Of a DNA stretch of 64,000 nucleotides, positions 1-8,799 are shown piece by piece; position 1 is the first letter of the stretch; every line of letters begins with the position of its first letter. The DNA lies in NCBI GenBank assembly GCA_009841405.1, contig VXLV01000075.1:1-64000 (forward strand). Direction: 5' to 3'. The translations under genes were made by a program, and so were the position numbers. Under the pieces are notes generated by a model that made no database searches, had not been told where the DNA came from, and was given only the letters and a program-made list of their open reading frames with translations. This stretch comes from Chloroflexota bacterium (GTDB lineage: Bacteria; Chloroflexota; Anaerolineae; Aggregatilineales; Phototrophicaceae).

Positions 1-66
1 GGGATGGGGGCTTGAAGGACGACCTGTTGCAGTACGTAATGTGTTCTATGTCGGCATTGTCTGTGG

Positions 67-996
67 TTAAATTGTAATCGCTGGCAGCACGTCCCGCGCG
101 AGCAATTCCAGATTCTCCATATCGTCCAGCTCCACCCATTGCAGCATGAAGCGCTCCACGCCGGCGTCGACTCGCTCGCTGATCTGGTCGATCACTTCCG
201 CCGCTGCGCCGATGATCATCTTGCCCTCGCGCCGCGCCTCGTCGCTGATGCCACTCTCATGCAGGCAGGCATCCAGTTGCGCCTGCGTCGGCCGGTAGAT
301 GACGCGCGTCATCAGCGAGTACTTCATGTCGTCCGCGGCGCGGCCTTCCGCGGCCAGATATTCGGCCAGCAGCGCGCGGCGCGCCCGGTAAGTCGGCAGG
401 TCGATGTATACTGCATTCCACTCATCGGCGTATTTGGCGACCAGCGGCAGCGTCTTCCTGGGCCCGTTGCCGCCGATCAGAACTGGCGGCCCGCCCGGCC
501 GCGCCGGCCGCGGCAGCAGAATGGCGTCTTCCAGTTGGTAGAAATCGCCCGCGAAGTCGCTGGGCGCGTCGTTCCGCAGCAGCAGCCGCGTCAGCTCGAG
601 CGCTTCTTCCAACATGCGGTAGCGCGTGGAGAAGTCGTAGAAGGGGATGCCGAATTTCCGATGCTCGCGGTCTTGCCAGCCTGCGCCCATGCCCAGCACC
701 AGCCGCCCGCCGCTGAGATCGTCGATGCCGGCGGCATAGCGCGCATTCATGCTGGGATGCCGGAAGGTGATAGGCGCGACGAGCGGGCCAAATTCGAGCG
801 TATTTGTGTGCGTCGCCGCGTAGGCCAGCGACACCCATAATTCGAGCGAATCTTTGTCCGCGCCGTCTGCGTTGGTGAAATGGTCGGAGCGGAAGACGGA
901 CTGATAGCCGCAGTCTTCGGCAGTCCGCAGCAGGCGTTGCCAGCGCGGCCAACTCAAGCCGTCCTGGCCTTCGATCATATACTGGTTTTGTGTCAT
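67..996 (-). CDS. LLM-class (luciferase-like) F420-type oxidoreductase
   Basis: The product is a TIM-barrel oxidoreductase of the luciferase-like monooxygenase superfamily, which uses F420 or FMN. Visible family signs are the N-terminal pattern placing the protein in front of SVFRSDHF, the segment PLVAPITFRHP, the glycine-rich LSGGRLVLGMGAGW and the later PVLIGGNGPRK cofactor-binding stretch. The ATG at 996 is chosen over an upstream ATG at 1038 because AGGGGG lies just ahead of it; this gives 309 aa, a usual length. The substrate cannot be told. It stands alone on its strand, with the class V aminotransferase-like gene upstream and a palindromic repeat between them. Confidence 0.85.
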   Translation of the reverse strand: MTQNQYMIEGQDGLSWPRWQRLLRTAEDCGYQSVFRSDHFTNADGADKDSLELWVSLAYAATHTNTLEFGPLVAPITFRHPSMNARYAAGIDDLSGGRLVLGMGAGWQDREHRKFGIPFYDFSTRYRMLEEALELTRLLLRNDAPSDFAGDFYQLEDAILLPRPARPGGPPVLIGGNGPRKTLPLVAKYADEWNAVYIDLPTYRARRALLAEYLAAEGRAADDMKYSLMTRVIYRPTQAQLDACLHESGISDEARREGKMIIGAAAEVIDQISERVDAGVERFMLQWVELDDMENLELLARDVLPAITI

Positions 997-1077
997 GTCT
1001 GTCCCCCTGGCTTGGGGGCTACCCGCCGAGCCGCCCATACTTTAATCCTATTTACTGGCTAGTTCTTTTTGCGCTGC

Positions 1078-1102
1078 GGGCGACTCACAGAGTCGCCCCT
1101 AC
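1078..1102. repeat. Short palindromic repeat, CCTAC-ended orientation
   Basis: The 25-bp element reads GGGCGACTC-AC-AGAGTCGCCC and ends in CTAC. It is one of about eleven copies in the window with the same outer arms and a different self-complementary core. It lies between two minus-strand genes, close to the stop of the upstream one. Confidence 0.7.
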
Positions 1103-1110
1103 AAGTTCCA

Positions 1111-2295
1111 CTAGACCCGGGTTTGATGCCGCCGCCAACTGCCGTCAGCGAGGATGTCGCGGATGGCAAACATGGCGGCGCGCACTTCAGCGTCGGTATT
1201 GTAAAAGTGCGGCGCGATGCGAATGCCCGCCTGCGGCCGGAAGTCAATCTTGATATCCCGCGCCAGCAACTCGCTGGACACTTCCCAGGCCTGCGGCGGA
1301 TTGACTGTCACCGTGCCTGCCCGCAACTCAGCGGCGCGCGGGGAGACGACCTCGTAGCCCAGTTCATCCGCCAGCTCGATAATCAGCGCGGTTTGGCGCA
1401 TAGACTTTTGGCGGATGGCGGGCACGCCAATCTGCGCCACGATGTCGACGCCGGGCTGAATGGCGTGCAGGGATGCGATGCCCGGCGTGCCATTCATCAG
1501 CCGATAACTGTCCTCGCGCAGGTCCAGCCGCTCGACATCGAAGGCGAAGGGCGCGCGGCTGGCGAACCAGCCGGTCACCTTTGGGTTCAAGCTGGGCAGC
1601 AAGTCGGGCCGCACATACATGAAGACGCCGCCTGGCCCGCCGCAAAGCCATTTGAGCACGCCGCCGATGTAGTAGTCCACGTCCCACGCGCCGACATCAA
1701 CCGGGATCACGCCCACGCTGTGATAGCCGTTGAATGCGACCTGCGCGCCGACCGCGTGCGCCTTGGCCGTGATCTCGCGCGCCGGCATGATGTAAGCGCT
1801 CCGGAATAGCACATGCGATGTGCTGACCAGGCGCGTGCGTTCGTCGATGGCGTCCAGGAATTCGTCAATGTCGATGCTGACGCCGTCGCGCGATCGAATC
1901 GTGTGAATGCGTACGTGATCGGGCAGCCAGCTGCGCAGGGCGTAGACATCGCTGGGGAAATCCAGCTCGGTGATGACGACTTTGTCGCGCGAAAGGTCGC
2001 TGAAATCCAGGGCGCCGAAGAGGATGCTGTTGGCGATGCTGGCGTTCTGGTGGACGAGCACGGCATCGGGCGGCGCGCCCATCAGCGGCGCGATCTTATT
2101 GCCCACGGTCTGCGACAATTCGAACCAGCCGTTGTTCCAGGCCGAGACGCCTTGCTGCGCCCAGGTATCGCCGTACAGCTTCAGGCTGTCATAGACGCCG
2201 CGCGGCATTGCGCCGAGGGAATTGCTGATCAGATAATTGCAGCGCGCGAGGATGGGGAACTCGTCGCGCCAGTGCAGCAGGTTGTCGCTTGGCAT
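1111..2295 (-). CDS. Class V aminotransferase-fold PLP enzyme (kynureninase/desulfurase-like)
   Basis: This 394-aa protein has the fold type I layout of class V aminotransferases. An N-terminal SNSLG segment is followed by a PLP-phosphate region around residues 83-90 and the Schiff-base lysine in VLKWLCGGPGG (K215), which resembles the kynureninase motif. The residue that normally binds the PLP pyridine nitrogen is Asp in this family, but here it appears to be Asn189 in AFNGYHSVG; the codon is AAC. This could weaken PLP chemistry or mark a different reaction. The start is an ATG. The substrate is unknown and the neighbours give no pathway clue. Confidence 0.75.
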   Translation of the reverse strand: MPSDNLLHWRDEFPILARCNYLISNSLGAMPRGVYDSLKLYGDTWAQQGVSAWNNGWFELSQTVGNKIAPLMGAPPDAVLVHQNASIANSILFGALDFSDLSRDKVVITELDFPSDVYALRSWLPDHVRIHTIRSRDGVSIDIDEFLDAIDERTRLVSTSHVLFRSAYIMPAREITAKAHAVGAQVAFNGYHSVGVIPVDVGAWDVDYYIGGVLKWLCGGPGGVFMYVRPDLLPSLNPKVTGWFASRAPFAFDVERLDLREDSYRLMNGTPGIASLHAIQPGVDIVAQIGVPAIRQKSMRQTALIIELADELGYEVVSPRAAELRAGTVTVNPPQAWEVSSELLARDIKIDFRPQAGIRIAPHFYNTDAEVRAAMFAIRDILADGSWRRHQTRV

Positions 2296-2337
2296 GAGCA
2301 GCTGGTCCGATTTCTTGGCGGGTAATGTGGACTTGAT

Positions 2338-2367
2338 TTAACCACAGAGAACTCCGAGGGCACAGAG
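2338..2367. repeat. ACCACAGAG...CACAGAG dispersed repeat
   Basis: The intergenic stretch has TTAACCACAGAG followed by GGGCACAGAG. A reverse-complement relative with CTCTGTG units lies at 48034-48070. It looks like a short non-coding dispersed repeat; its role is unknown. Confidence 0.45.
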
Positions 2368-2425
2368 TTGCTTGCGTGGAGAGGCTATCAAGGCAGCGCC
2401 CTGACCCAGGCGGTTCTCAGCGCAT

Positions 2426-3397
2426 TCAGAAGCCGAGGCGATGCCGGCGCCAATGACAGAATTGCTGCCAGATTCTGGGGCTGGCTTGTTCCAGGCGCTG
2501 GTTCATCTCCGCGATGAGCAGGGGCTCGTCATCCGGCTCGACGCAGTCGTGGGCGATTAGCGCGTCAATCAGGCGGCGCATATCGCTTTTGGCAGCGCGC
2601 CGGTCCCGCCAGTTCAACTTCTGCTGGAAGCGCAAGAGCTGAAAACGGTCGACGGCGCCCGGCGGCGTTTCGCCCCAAAGAAGCCGGAGCAGACCTGCGC
2701 GTATGCTGCGTTCTTCCTCAGACTGCTCACCTACTGTGGCCACACCGATTGCCCGTTTATGCCGTCGAAATAGATACAAGCATTCTGGCAGGTTGGCAAA
2801 TCGAATGGATGTTTGCCAAAGCAATCGACAGGCAAGATCGAGGTCAGCAGCTTTCGTTCCATCATTCGTGTAGCCGCCGACCAAGTTCAAGTAATTCGCC
2901 CGCATGACGACGGTCGGGCTGACAATACTAGCGCCGTGGAACAAGTTGAAGGCGATAAGCGCATGTTCTTGCGGCACATTGAAGTCGAAAAGAGTGGTTG
3001 TCAGGTCTTGGTTCTTCGCCTGCGCGCATACGCCTGCCGCGCCGATTTGCGGGTGATTCTCCAGGAATCGCACTTGTTTCTCGAGCCTGGTAGGCAAGCT
3101 GATGTCGTCGTGATCCATATTGGCGATGTATGCGCCTGTCGCCACAGCGAAGCCTGTATTCTGTGCTGTTCCTGTCCCCAGATTCCGTTCATGCTTGAGG
3201 AAACGAATGCGGCTGTCCCGTTCCGCATAGTCGCGGATGATCGCGGCCGACGCATCTGTTGAGCCATCGTCTACAATCAGAAGTTCGAAATTGGTGTAGG
3301 TCTGTGTCAGGATGCTCTCGATCGCTTCGGAGAGATACTTTTCGCCGTTGAATACGGGCATGATTACCGAGACCAGGGGCATACATATACCATGCAT
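2426..3397 (-). CDS. Family 2 glycosyltransferase, array copy 1 (3' end of array)
   Basis: GT-A glycosyltransferase of family 2, which transfers a sugar from a nucleotide-sugar. The N-terminus has SVIMPVFNGE, then IVDDGSTD and the metal/nucleotide-binding NMDHDD. A C-terminal helical tail (from about RRLIDALIAHD to FCHWRR) is shared almost unchanged with the sibling genes. It has no transmembrane helix, so it is probably cytoplasmic, building a surface polysaccharide or glycolipid. The start is uncertain: the sixth residue (ATG at 3382, MPLVSV) aligns with the start of the copy at 6592-7554. It is the last gene of a minus-strand array and closely resembles that same copy along its whole length. 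Confidence 0.9.
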   Translation of the reverse strand: MHGICMPLVSVIMPVFNGEKYLSEAIESILTQTYTNFELLIVDDGSTDASAAIIRDYAERDSRIRFLKHERNLGTGTAQNTGFAVATGAYIANMDHDDISLPTRLEKQVRFLENHPQIGAAGVCAQAKNQDLTTTLFDFNVPQEHALIAFNLFHGASIVSPTVVMRANYLNLVGGYTNDGTKAADLDLACRLLWQTSIRFANLPECLYLFRRHKRAIGVATVGEQSEEERSIRAGLLRLLWGETPPGAVDRFQLLRFQQKLNWRDRRAAKSDMRRLIDALIAHDCVEPDDEPLLIAEMNQRLEQASPRIWQQFCHWRRHRLGF

Positions 3398-3404
3398 GTC
3401 GCCA

Positions 3405-3434
3405 ATAATAGCAAAGTATGCGCGCGCCTAGCAA
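3405..3434 (-). promoter_or_regulatory. Possible promoter ahead of GT2 copy 1
   Basis: On the minus strand TTGCTA is followed after 18 nt by TATTAT, a few bases from the first ATG of the downstream glycosyltransferase. A transcript from here would be nearly leaderless, so this is only a candidate. Confidence 0.3.
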
Positions 3435-3451
3435 ATCTAGCCCTGAAGACG

Positions 3452-3551
3452 GCGTCTGCGACAGAATGCTCGCGATAGCTTCCGCGAGACACTTTTCGCC
3501 GTTGTAGACGGTCATGACGACGGAGACTGCCGGAAGACTTTTTATATGCAT
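3452..3551 (-). pseudogene. N-terminal remnant of a family 2 glycosyltransferase
   Basis: An ATG at 3551 opens a frame with SVVMTVYNGEKCLAEAIAS, the conserved first 30 or so residues of the sibling glycosyltransferases. After SILSQT the similarity stops abruptly and unrelated residues run into the start of the next gene. This is a seventh array member reduced to its N-terminus, most simply by deletion or unequal recombination between paralogues. Confidence 0.75.
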
Positions 3552-3588
3552 ATGACTGACAGTAACACGGTTTCGGGAAAACGTATCG

Positions 3589-4581
3589 TTACCTGCGCTC
3601 AAAGCGGCGCCGGCGCCAGTGACAGAATTGTTGCCAGATTCTGGGGCTGGCTTGTTCCAGGCGCCGGTTCACCTCGGCGATGAGCAGGGGCTCGTCATCC
3701 GACTCGACGCAGTCGTGGGCGATTAGCGCGTCAATCAGGCGGCGCATATCTCTTTTGGCCGCGCGACGTTCTGCCCAGCTGAGTTTATCCGGCAGGTTCA
3801 GCCGCCGGAAGCGCGCAAGGGTCTCGTCCGGCGCTTCGCCCCAAAGCCCGGCCAGCCACCGACGATCTATCGCCAGGGCCTCGTACGCCTGCTTTTGTTT
3901 CAACGATTCGGACTTCTGTTTTTCATGACGCCGATACATATACAGCGCTTCGGGCACATTGGCCAACCGCGTCTTGGCAAACAGACGCGAAAGCAGTTCT
4001 CTGTCGTCCGCGACTCGGCGCGATTCTTCGTATCCCCCGGCGGCGAGCAAAACTTCGCGCCGCGCCATAATCGCCGCGCCGGCCATGGTCATGCTTCCGA
4101 CGATCCAGAACAGCGCGACGGGCGCATGCTGCTGCGGACATTCTTGAACCCGGAGCGCGGTCTTGTCCGCAGACGCGATTTGAAGATGCGCGCCAACCAC
4201 GCCAATGTCCGGGTGGGATTGCAGGAATCTCGCCTGCTTCTCCAAGCGCTGCGACAGGCTGATGTCGTCACAATCCATAGCCGCGATGAATTCGCCGCGC
4301 GCAACCGCGATGCCGCTGTTCCTCGCCGATGCCGAGCCGCGGTTGCGCTCATGCAAGATTAGACGGACGCGTTCATCGCGGCTGGCGTAATCGCGGACCA
4401 TCGCCGCCGAGCCGTCCGTGGAGCAGTCATCGACGACTATGAGTTCCAGGTCGCTAAGGGTCTGCGTCAGAATGCTGTCGATGGCTTCGGCTAGATACTG
4501 CTCGCCGTTGTACACCGGCATGACAACTGAGACCAGGGGCGCGGTTTCGCCCACTGCGTTTCGGCCACTTGGACTAACCAC
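3589..4581 (-). CDS. Family 2 glycosyltransferase, array copy 2
   Basis: GT-A family 2 enzyme of 330 aa with SVVMPVYNGEQYLAEAID, IVVDDCSTD and the acidic AMDCDD motif, followed by the array-specific C-terminal tail RRLIDALIAHDCVESDD to FCHWRRRRFE. It starts with GTG; the GGAG of its ribosome site lies inside the stop region of the upstream glycosyltransferase, four bases away, so the two are translationally linked. Its first 40 codons are almost identical in DNA to those of the copy at 5571-6587, while the middle domain differs, as expected of gene conversion or a mosaic origin. The acceptor is unknown. Confidence 0.9.
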   Translation of the reverse strand: MVSPSGRNAVGETAPLVSVVMPVYNGEQYLAEAIDSILTQTLSDLELIVVDDCSTDGSAAMVRDYASRDERVRLILHERNRGSASARNSGIAVARGEFIAAMDCDDISLSQRLEKQARFLQSHPDIGVVGAHLQIASADKTALRVQECPQQHAPVALFWIVGSMTMAGAAIMARREVLLAAGGYEESRRVADDRELLSRLFAKTRLANVPEALYMYRRHEKQKSESLKQKQAYEALAIDRRWLAGLWGEAPDETLARFRRLNLPDKLSWAERRAAKRDMRRLIDALIAHDCVESDDEPLLIAEVNRRLEQASPRIWQQFCHWRRRRFERR

Positions 4582-4604
4582 AACGTCATTCTCCGCGAGA
4601 AAAG
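4471..4604. repeat. Near-identical duplicated block, partner of 6477-6610
   Basis: These 134 bp cover the end of one glycosyltransferase gene and the first codons of the next. They match 6477-6610 with about three differences, far closer than the flanking coding sequence. This points to recent gene conversion or duplication inside the array. Confidence 0.8.
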
Positions 4605-5590
4605 TGATGTCGCCGCCAATGACAGAATTGCTGCCAGCGGCGTGGACTGGCTTCTTCCAGGCGCCGGTTCATTTCGGCGACAAGCACGGGTCTATCATTC
4701 GTTTCAACCCAGTTTGCTGCAATCATCGAATCGATTAAGCGCAGCAGGTCCCGCCTGGTCGCTCTGCGCTCCGCCCAACTCAACCTCTTTCGCTTTCGCA
4801 AGTCGTCGAGACGGCCGAGCGATGCTTCCGGCGCTTCGTTCCATAAACTTGCAAGTACACGCCGGCGCAATTCCATGTACGCATTGTGTATTGGGGTGCC
4901 GGGGGCTTTTCGCTTTGCTTGACCATAGAGGCGATAAATGTAGAGGTCTTCATTTAGAATTGAGAGCTTGATCGCTGTTTTGTGAAGCAAGCGCGCAACC
5001 AGCTCCAGATCTTCGACCGACCGTCGCCCGGGCTCAAATCCTCCGACAGCGAGCAAGAAATCTCGCCGCAGCATAAGTGAAGCTCCCAAAATACTCCTGC
5101 CGATAAACCAGTCCAAAGCAATCTGCGCATGATGCTGTGGAAGAGAATATCGATACAGAGGCGACGATAAGTCATGATTTACTGCTCGGCCACAAGTGCC
5201 GAGGCCGCCGATTTCAGAATGGACCTGGAGGTAGTTCACCTGGGTTTCCAAGCGAGTTTGCAAGCTAACGTCGTCGGAATCCATAAACGCGACATATTCG
5301 CCGTTCGCAGCGGTGATACCGCAGTTTCGAGCGTCAGCCTTGCCCCTGTTCTGCTCAAACTGGAACAAACGAATGCGGTTCTCGCGCGTTTCAAAGGCTC
5401 TGGCAATCGACACCGAATTGTCGCTTGAGCCATCATCTACAATCAGTAGCTCGAAATTGGTGAATGTCTGCGTCAAGATACTCTCGATCGCTTCGGCCAT
5501 ATAAGTCTCGCCGTTGTAGACAGGCATGACAACCGAGACGAGCGGCGGGGATTCGCCCGTCGCCTTTGAGTCACTGGGATTCAAATGCAA
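4586..5590 (-). CDS. Family 2 glycosyltransferase, array copy 3
   Basis: A 334-aa GT-A family 2 enzyme with SVVMPVYNGETYMAEAIES, IVDDGSSD and FMDSDD, and the shared tail ending in FCHWRRHHFSRGE. The likely start is TTG at 5590, with GGAG six bases ahead; this site overlaps the 3' end of the upstream glycosyltransferase by 20 bases. Its middle region differs most from the siblings (for example LYIYRLYGQAKRKAP), which suggests a distinct acceptor. It belongs to the same minus-strand operon and ends four bases before the next start. Confidence 0.9.
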   Translation of the reverse strand: MHLNPSDSKATGESPPLVSVVMPVYNGETYMAEAIESILTQTFTNFELLIVDDGSSDNSVSIARAFETRENRIRLFQFEQNRGKADARNCGITAANGEYVAFMDSDDVSLQTRLETQVNYLQVHSEIGGLGTCGRAVNHDLSSPLYRYSLPQHHAQIALDWFIGRSILGASLMLRRDFLLAVGGFEPGRRSVEDLELVARLLHKTAIKLSILNEDLYIYRLYGQAKRKAPGTPIHNAYMELRRRVLASLWNEAPEASLGRLDDLRKRKRLSWAERRATRRDLLRLIDSMIAANWVETNDRPVLVAEMNRRLEEASPRRWQQFCHWRRHHFSRGE

Positions 5591-6587
5591 GTCCTTCTCC
5601 TCGCGAGAAATGATGTCGCCGCCAATGACAGAATTGCTGCCAGATTCTGGGGCTGGCTCCTTCCAGGCGGCGGTTCACCTCGGCGACCAAGCGCGGTTGG
5701 TCACTACGATCAACCAAGTCGCGGTCAATGAGTGACGCAACGAGCCAGCGGAGGTCTTTTTTGGCGGCTCGCCGGTTGCCCCAGCTCAGCCGCCGTTCGA
5801 GCGGGAGTGACATCAGGCGTTCGAGCGTTGTAGCCGGCTGCGGCGCGCCGAGCTGCTCTAGCAAGTGTAGCCGCGCCAGCGTTGCTTCTCTTGAAACCCT
5901 AGCGGCATGCATTCTGGTTGCCTGGCGCTCATGCCGTCTGTAATGCAGAAGGATATCGGGTAGATTGGCAAACTTAATTCGTAGATTCCATAGCAGGCGG
6001 GTGTACAGGTCAAGGTCGTTAGCGTAGAGGAAAGCCGGATCATATCCCCCGACGGCTTCTACCAGGCCGCTTCGTATCATTACGGTAGGGTGATTTAGGC
6101 AATTGTCAAAAGACATAAAGAACGCGATCAAAGCGTGGGAGCCGGGCGTGGCGAAGTGATTCGACGACGAGTCTTCGTATACATTGAGCATATTTCCGCC
6201 CAGCAAGTCGATGCCAGGGTTTGCCAGCAGAAAGTCCACTTGCTTCTCAAAGCGTTCTGGCAATGAGATATCGTCTTGATTCATGATAGCTATGAACTTG
6301 CCCTTGGCGGCGGCGAATCCTTGATTTTGGGCGTCGGAAATGCCCATGTTCCGCGCTAGCTGAATGAAGCAAATGCGGGAGTCGCGCTCTGCGTAAAAGT
6401 TGCTGATCGTGGCTGACTCATCGGTCGAGCCGTCATCCACGATCACGAACTCAAAATCAGTGAAGGTTTGCGCCAGAATGCTGTCGATGGCTTCGGCTAG
6501 ATACTGTTCGCCGTTGTACACCGGCATGACAACTGAGACCAGGGGCGCGGTTTCGCCCACTGCGTTTCGGCCACTTGTACTACCCAC
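5571..6587 (-). CDS. Family 2 glycosyltransferase, array copy 4
   Basis: A 338-aa GT-A family 2 enzyme. It has SVVMPVYNGEQYLAEAID and IVDDGSTDESA, and the acidic motif reads NQDD (IMNQDDISLPERF) rather than the MD-x-DD of its siblings. The shared C-terminal tail reaches FCHWRRHHFSRGE, but the usual stop after RGE is lost and the frame adds GLAFESQ, overlapping the next gene by 20 bases. GTG is the probable start, with the GGAG supplied by the end of the upstream gene. The 5' end is the partner of the duplicated block in the copy at 3589-4581. Confidence 0.9.
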   Translation of the reverse strand: MGSTSGRNAVGETAPLVSVVMPVYNGEQYLAEAIDSILAQTFTDFEFVIVDDGSTDESATISNFYAERDSRICFIQLARNMGISDAQNQGFAAAKGKFIAIMNQDDISLPERFEKQVDFLLANPGIDLLGGNMLNVYEDSSSNHFATPGSHALIAFFMSFDNCLNHPTVMIRSGLVEAVGGYDPAFLYANDLDLYTRLLWNLRIKFANLPDILLHYRRHERQATRMHAARVSREATLARLHLLEQLGAPQPATTLERLMSLPLERRLSWGNRRAAKKDLRWLVASLIDRDLVDRSDQPRLVAEVNRRLEGASPRIWQQFCHWRRHHFSRGEGLAFESQ

Positions 6588-6610
6588 AACGTCATTCTCC
6601 GCGAGAAAAG
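6477..6610. repeat. Near-identical duplicated block, partner of 4471-4604
   Basis: Second copy of a 134-bp block spanning a gene junction (end of one glycosyltransferase, start of the next). The offset to the other copy is a constant 2006 bp, and only about three bases differ. Confidence 0.8.
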
Positions 6611-7554
6611 CGACGCCGCCGCCAGTGACAGAATTGCTGCCATAACCTGGGGCTGGCTTGTTCCAGGCGCCGGTTCATCTCGGCGATGAGCATGGGCTCG
6701 TCGTCCGGCTCGACGCAGTTGTGGGCGATCAGCGCGTCTATCAGGCGGCGCATGTCTCCTTTTGTGGATCGCCTGTCCAGCCAATTCAACTTCTGCTGGT
6801 AACGCAGACGCTGAAAACGGTCGACGGCGCCCGCCGGCGCCTCGCCCCACAAGCGTCGGAGTAGGGCTTCTCGCAGTTCACGCTCATCCTCAGACTGCTC
6901 AAACATATTGACAACGCCAACGGCTTGCTCATGCCGGCGATAGAGATACAGGCATTCTGGCAGGTTTGCGAACCGAACTGATGTATGCCAGAGCAGGCGA
7001 CAAAATAGATCGACGTCAGGCGTTGCAATGGTTTCCTTCGTATAGCCGCCAATCGCTTCTATGAATTCCGACCGAGAAACAACAGTCGCGCCGACGAAGC
7101 TGGCGCCGAAGAACAAGTTAAATGCGATGAGCGCGTGCTCTTGCGGAACATTGAAGTTAAAGAGCGTTGTCGTCAAGTCTGCGCTTTTCGCCTGCGCGCA
7201 TACGCCAAGCGCGCCGATTTGCGGGTGATTCTCCAGGAAGCGCACTTGTTTCTCGAGCCGGGTCGGCAAGCTGACGTCGTCACTGTCCATATTGGTGATG
7301 TAGGCGCCAGTCGCCGTGGCCAGGCCCGTATTCAGTGCCGGTCCCTGGCCAATGTTTCGATCATGCTTGAGGAAACGAATGCGGCAGTCGCGTTTCGCGC
7401 AGGCGCGGATGATCTCGGCCGAGCCGTCGGTCGACCCGTCATCCACAATCAGCAATTCAAAGTCCGTGAATGTTTGGGCACGCACGCTCTCGATGGCTTC
7501 GGCGACGTATCGCTCGCCGTTAAAGACCGGCATGATGACTGAAACGAGAGGCAC
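6592..7554 (-). CDS. Family 2 glycosyltransferase, array copy 5
   Basis: A 320-aa GT-A family 2 enzyme with SVIMPVFNGERYVAEAIES, IVDDGSTDGSA and NMDSDD, and the shared tail RRLIDALIAHNCVEPDD to FCHWRRRRFSRGE. The start is GTG at 7554, preceded by AGGAAT. Along most of its length it is the closest relative of copy 1 at 2426-3397; both share the segment ENHPQIGA-GVCAQAK and the VPQEHALIAFNLF region. That pair probably arose by duplication with the intervening copies. Confidence 0.9.
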   Translation of the reverse strand: MPLVSVIMPVFNGERYVAEAIESVRAQTFTDFELLIVDDGSTDGSAEIIRACAKRDCRIRFLKHDRNIGQGPALNTGLATATGAYITNMDSDDVSLPTRLEKQVRFLENHPQIGALGVCAQAKSADLTTTLFNFNVPQEHALIAFNLFFGASFVGATVVSRSEFIEAIGGYTKETIATPDVDLFCRLLWHTSVRFANLPECLYLYRRHEQAVGVVNMFEQSEDERELREALLRRLWGEAPAGAVDRFQRLRYQQKLNWLDRRSTKGDMRRLIDALIAHNCVEPDDEPMLIAEMNRRLEQASPRLWQQFCHWRRRRFSRGE

Positions 7555-7584
7555 TGATCCACTATTCCTGACTGCCTTGAGTGC

Positions 7585-8568
7585 TTAGTTGCTGGCCTTA
7601 AGCGCCGTCCACAGCCGCCGCGCGCGATGTCGCCGCCAATGCAGCAGCATTTGCCAGCGCCGCGGCATCGCCCCTTCGATCCGCTGGTTCATATACGCCA
7701 GCAGAATCTGTCTATCTGTGCCCTGGACCAGTTCATTCGCAATCAGAGATTCTATCAGACGCTGGACATCTCGCTTGGCAGCTCTGCGCTCTGCCCAGCT
7801 CAACTTCTGATACCGTCCCAGTTTACGAAAGCGCGCGAGCGCGTCGCGCGGCGCCTCGCCCCATACCTGGCGCAGCATGTGCGTCAATACCTCTGCGGTC
7901 TCGGCGAGTTGGCTCGCGTCGCGGTTCAGGCTCGTCGAGCCGTCGTGCCGGCGATATAACACCAGATAGTCTTGGAGATTCGCTGATTTCGCCTTTTTCT
8001 CGAAGAGCAATCGCCAAGGCAACTCTCTGTCCTCGCCATGACGGCGCCCCTTCTCAAATCCGCCAATAGACCTTAGCAGTTCTTGCCGCAGCATAAGGGT
8101 AGAGTAAATGATACCCACCCCAACAAACATATCGAGCGCGATGAGACAATGCATTTGCGGCAAGTCAAATGTATGCAGCACGGTCCTTGTGTCACTGGAT
8201 GTCAGATGCCCGCAGACGCCAAGCAGGCCGATATCCGGGTTCGCATCCAGGAAGGCGACCTGATTTTGCAGGCGCTGCGGCAAGCTTACGTCATCGCAAT
8301 CCATAAAGACGATGTAGTCGCCCGATGCGGCTGCAATACCCCGATTGCGGGCGCCCCCAGCCCCAACATTTTGTTCCAGTTGGACAAAGCGGAGGCGTTT
8401 GTCGCGCGCCACGTATTCGCGACAAATGTCGGCCGAGGCGTCTCTTGAGGCATCATCCACAAGGATCAGTTCAAAGTCTGCGAAGGTCTGCGACAAGATG
8501 CTGTCGATCGCTTCGGCCAGGTATGTTTCGCCGTTGTAGACCGGCATGATTACAGAAACGCGCGGCAT
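7585..8568 (-). CDS. Family 2 glycosyltransferase, array copy 6 (promoter-proximal)
   Basis: A 327-aa GT-A family 2 enzyme with SVIMPVYNGETYLAEAID, LVDDASRDASA and FMDCDD. Its C-terminal tail is a diverged version of the shared tail (RLIESLIANELVQGTD, then MLLHWRRHRARRL), so it is the most distant member of the array. It is the first gene on the minus strand, 30 bases ahead of the next copy. The 231 bp upstream, which it shares with the divergent DUF1801 gene, should hold the array promoter; I could not define a convincing -35/-10 pair there. Confidence 0.88.
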   Translation of the reverse strand: MPRVSVIMPVYNGETYLAEAIDSILSQTFADFELILVDDASRDASADICREYVARDKRLRFVQLEQNVGAGGARNRGIAAASGDYIVFMDCDDVSLPQRLQNQVAFLDANPDIGLLGVCGHLTSSDTRTVLHTFDLPQMHCLIALDMFVGVGIIYSTLMLRQELLRSIGGFEKGRRHGEDRELPWRLLFEKKAKSANLQDYLVLYRRHDGSTSLNRDASQLAETAEVLTHMLRQVWGEAPRDALARFRKLGRYQKLSWAERRAAKRDVQRLIESLIANELVQGTDRQILLAYMNQRIEGAMPRRWQMLLHWRRHRARRLWTALKASN

Positions 8569-8799
8569 AGACTGCTTTCAAGTTCGAGTCGCCGAGACGA
8601 TACACTCAATCATAACGCAACATTCGCTTCAAGTCGTAGATTTTCGGCATTATCTGACGCAATATATCATATTTCGCCGCCCGACTCCATCATGGCGCCC
8701 GGTCGGCAGTCATAAGCGGCGGACACAGCAGCGCCGCGTTGACCGCTGCATCGGCGCCGGGTATGATTTCGTCAATACCACCGCGACCGGAGGACTGCC

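Noticed and set aside
139..840. Long plus-strand frames opposite real genes
   Set aside because: High-GC codon bias opens long frames in the antisense strand; products lack any domain.
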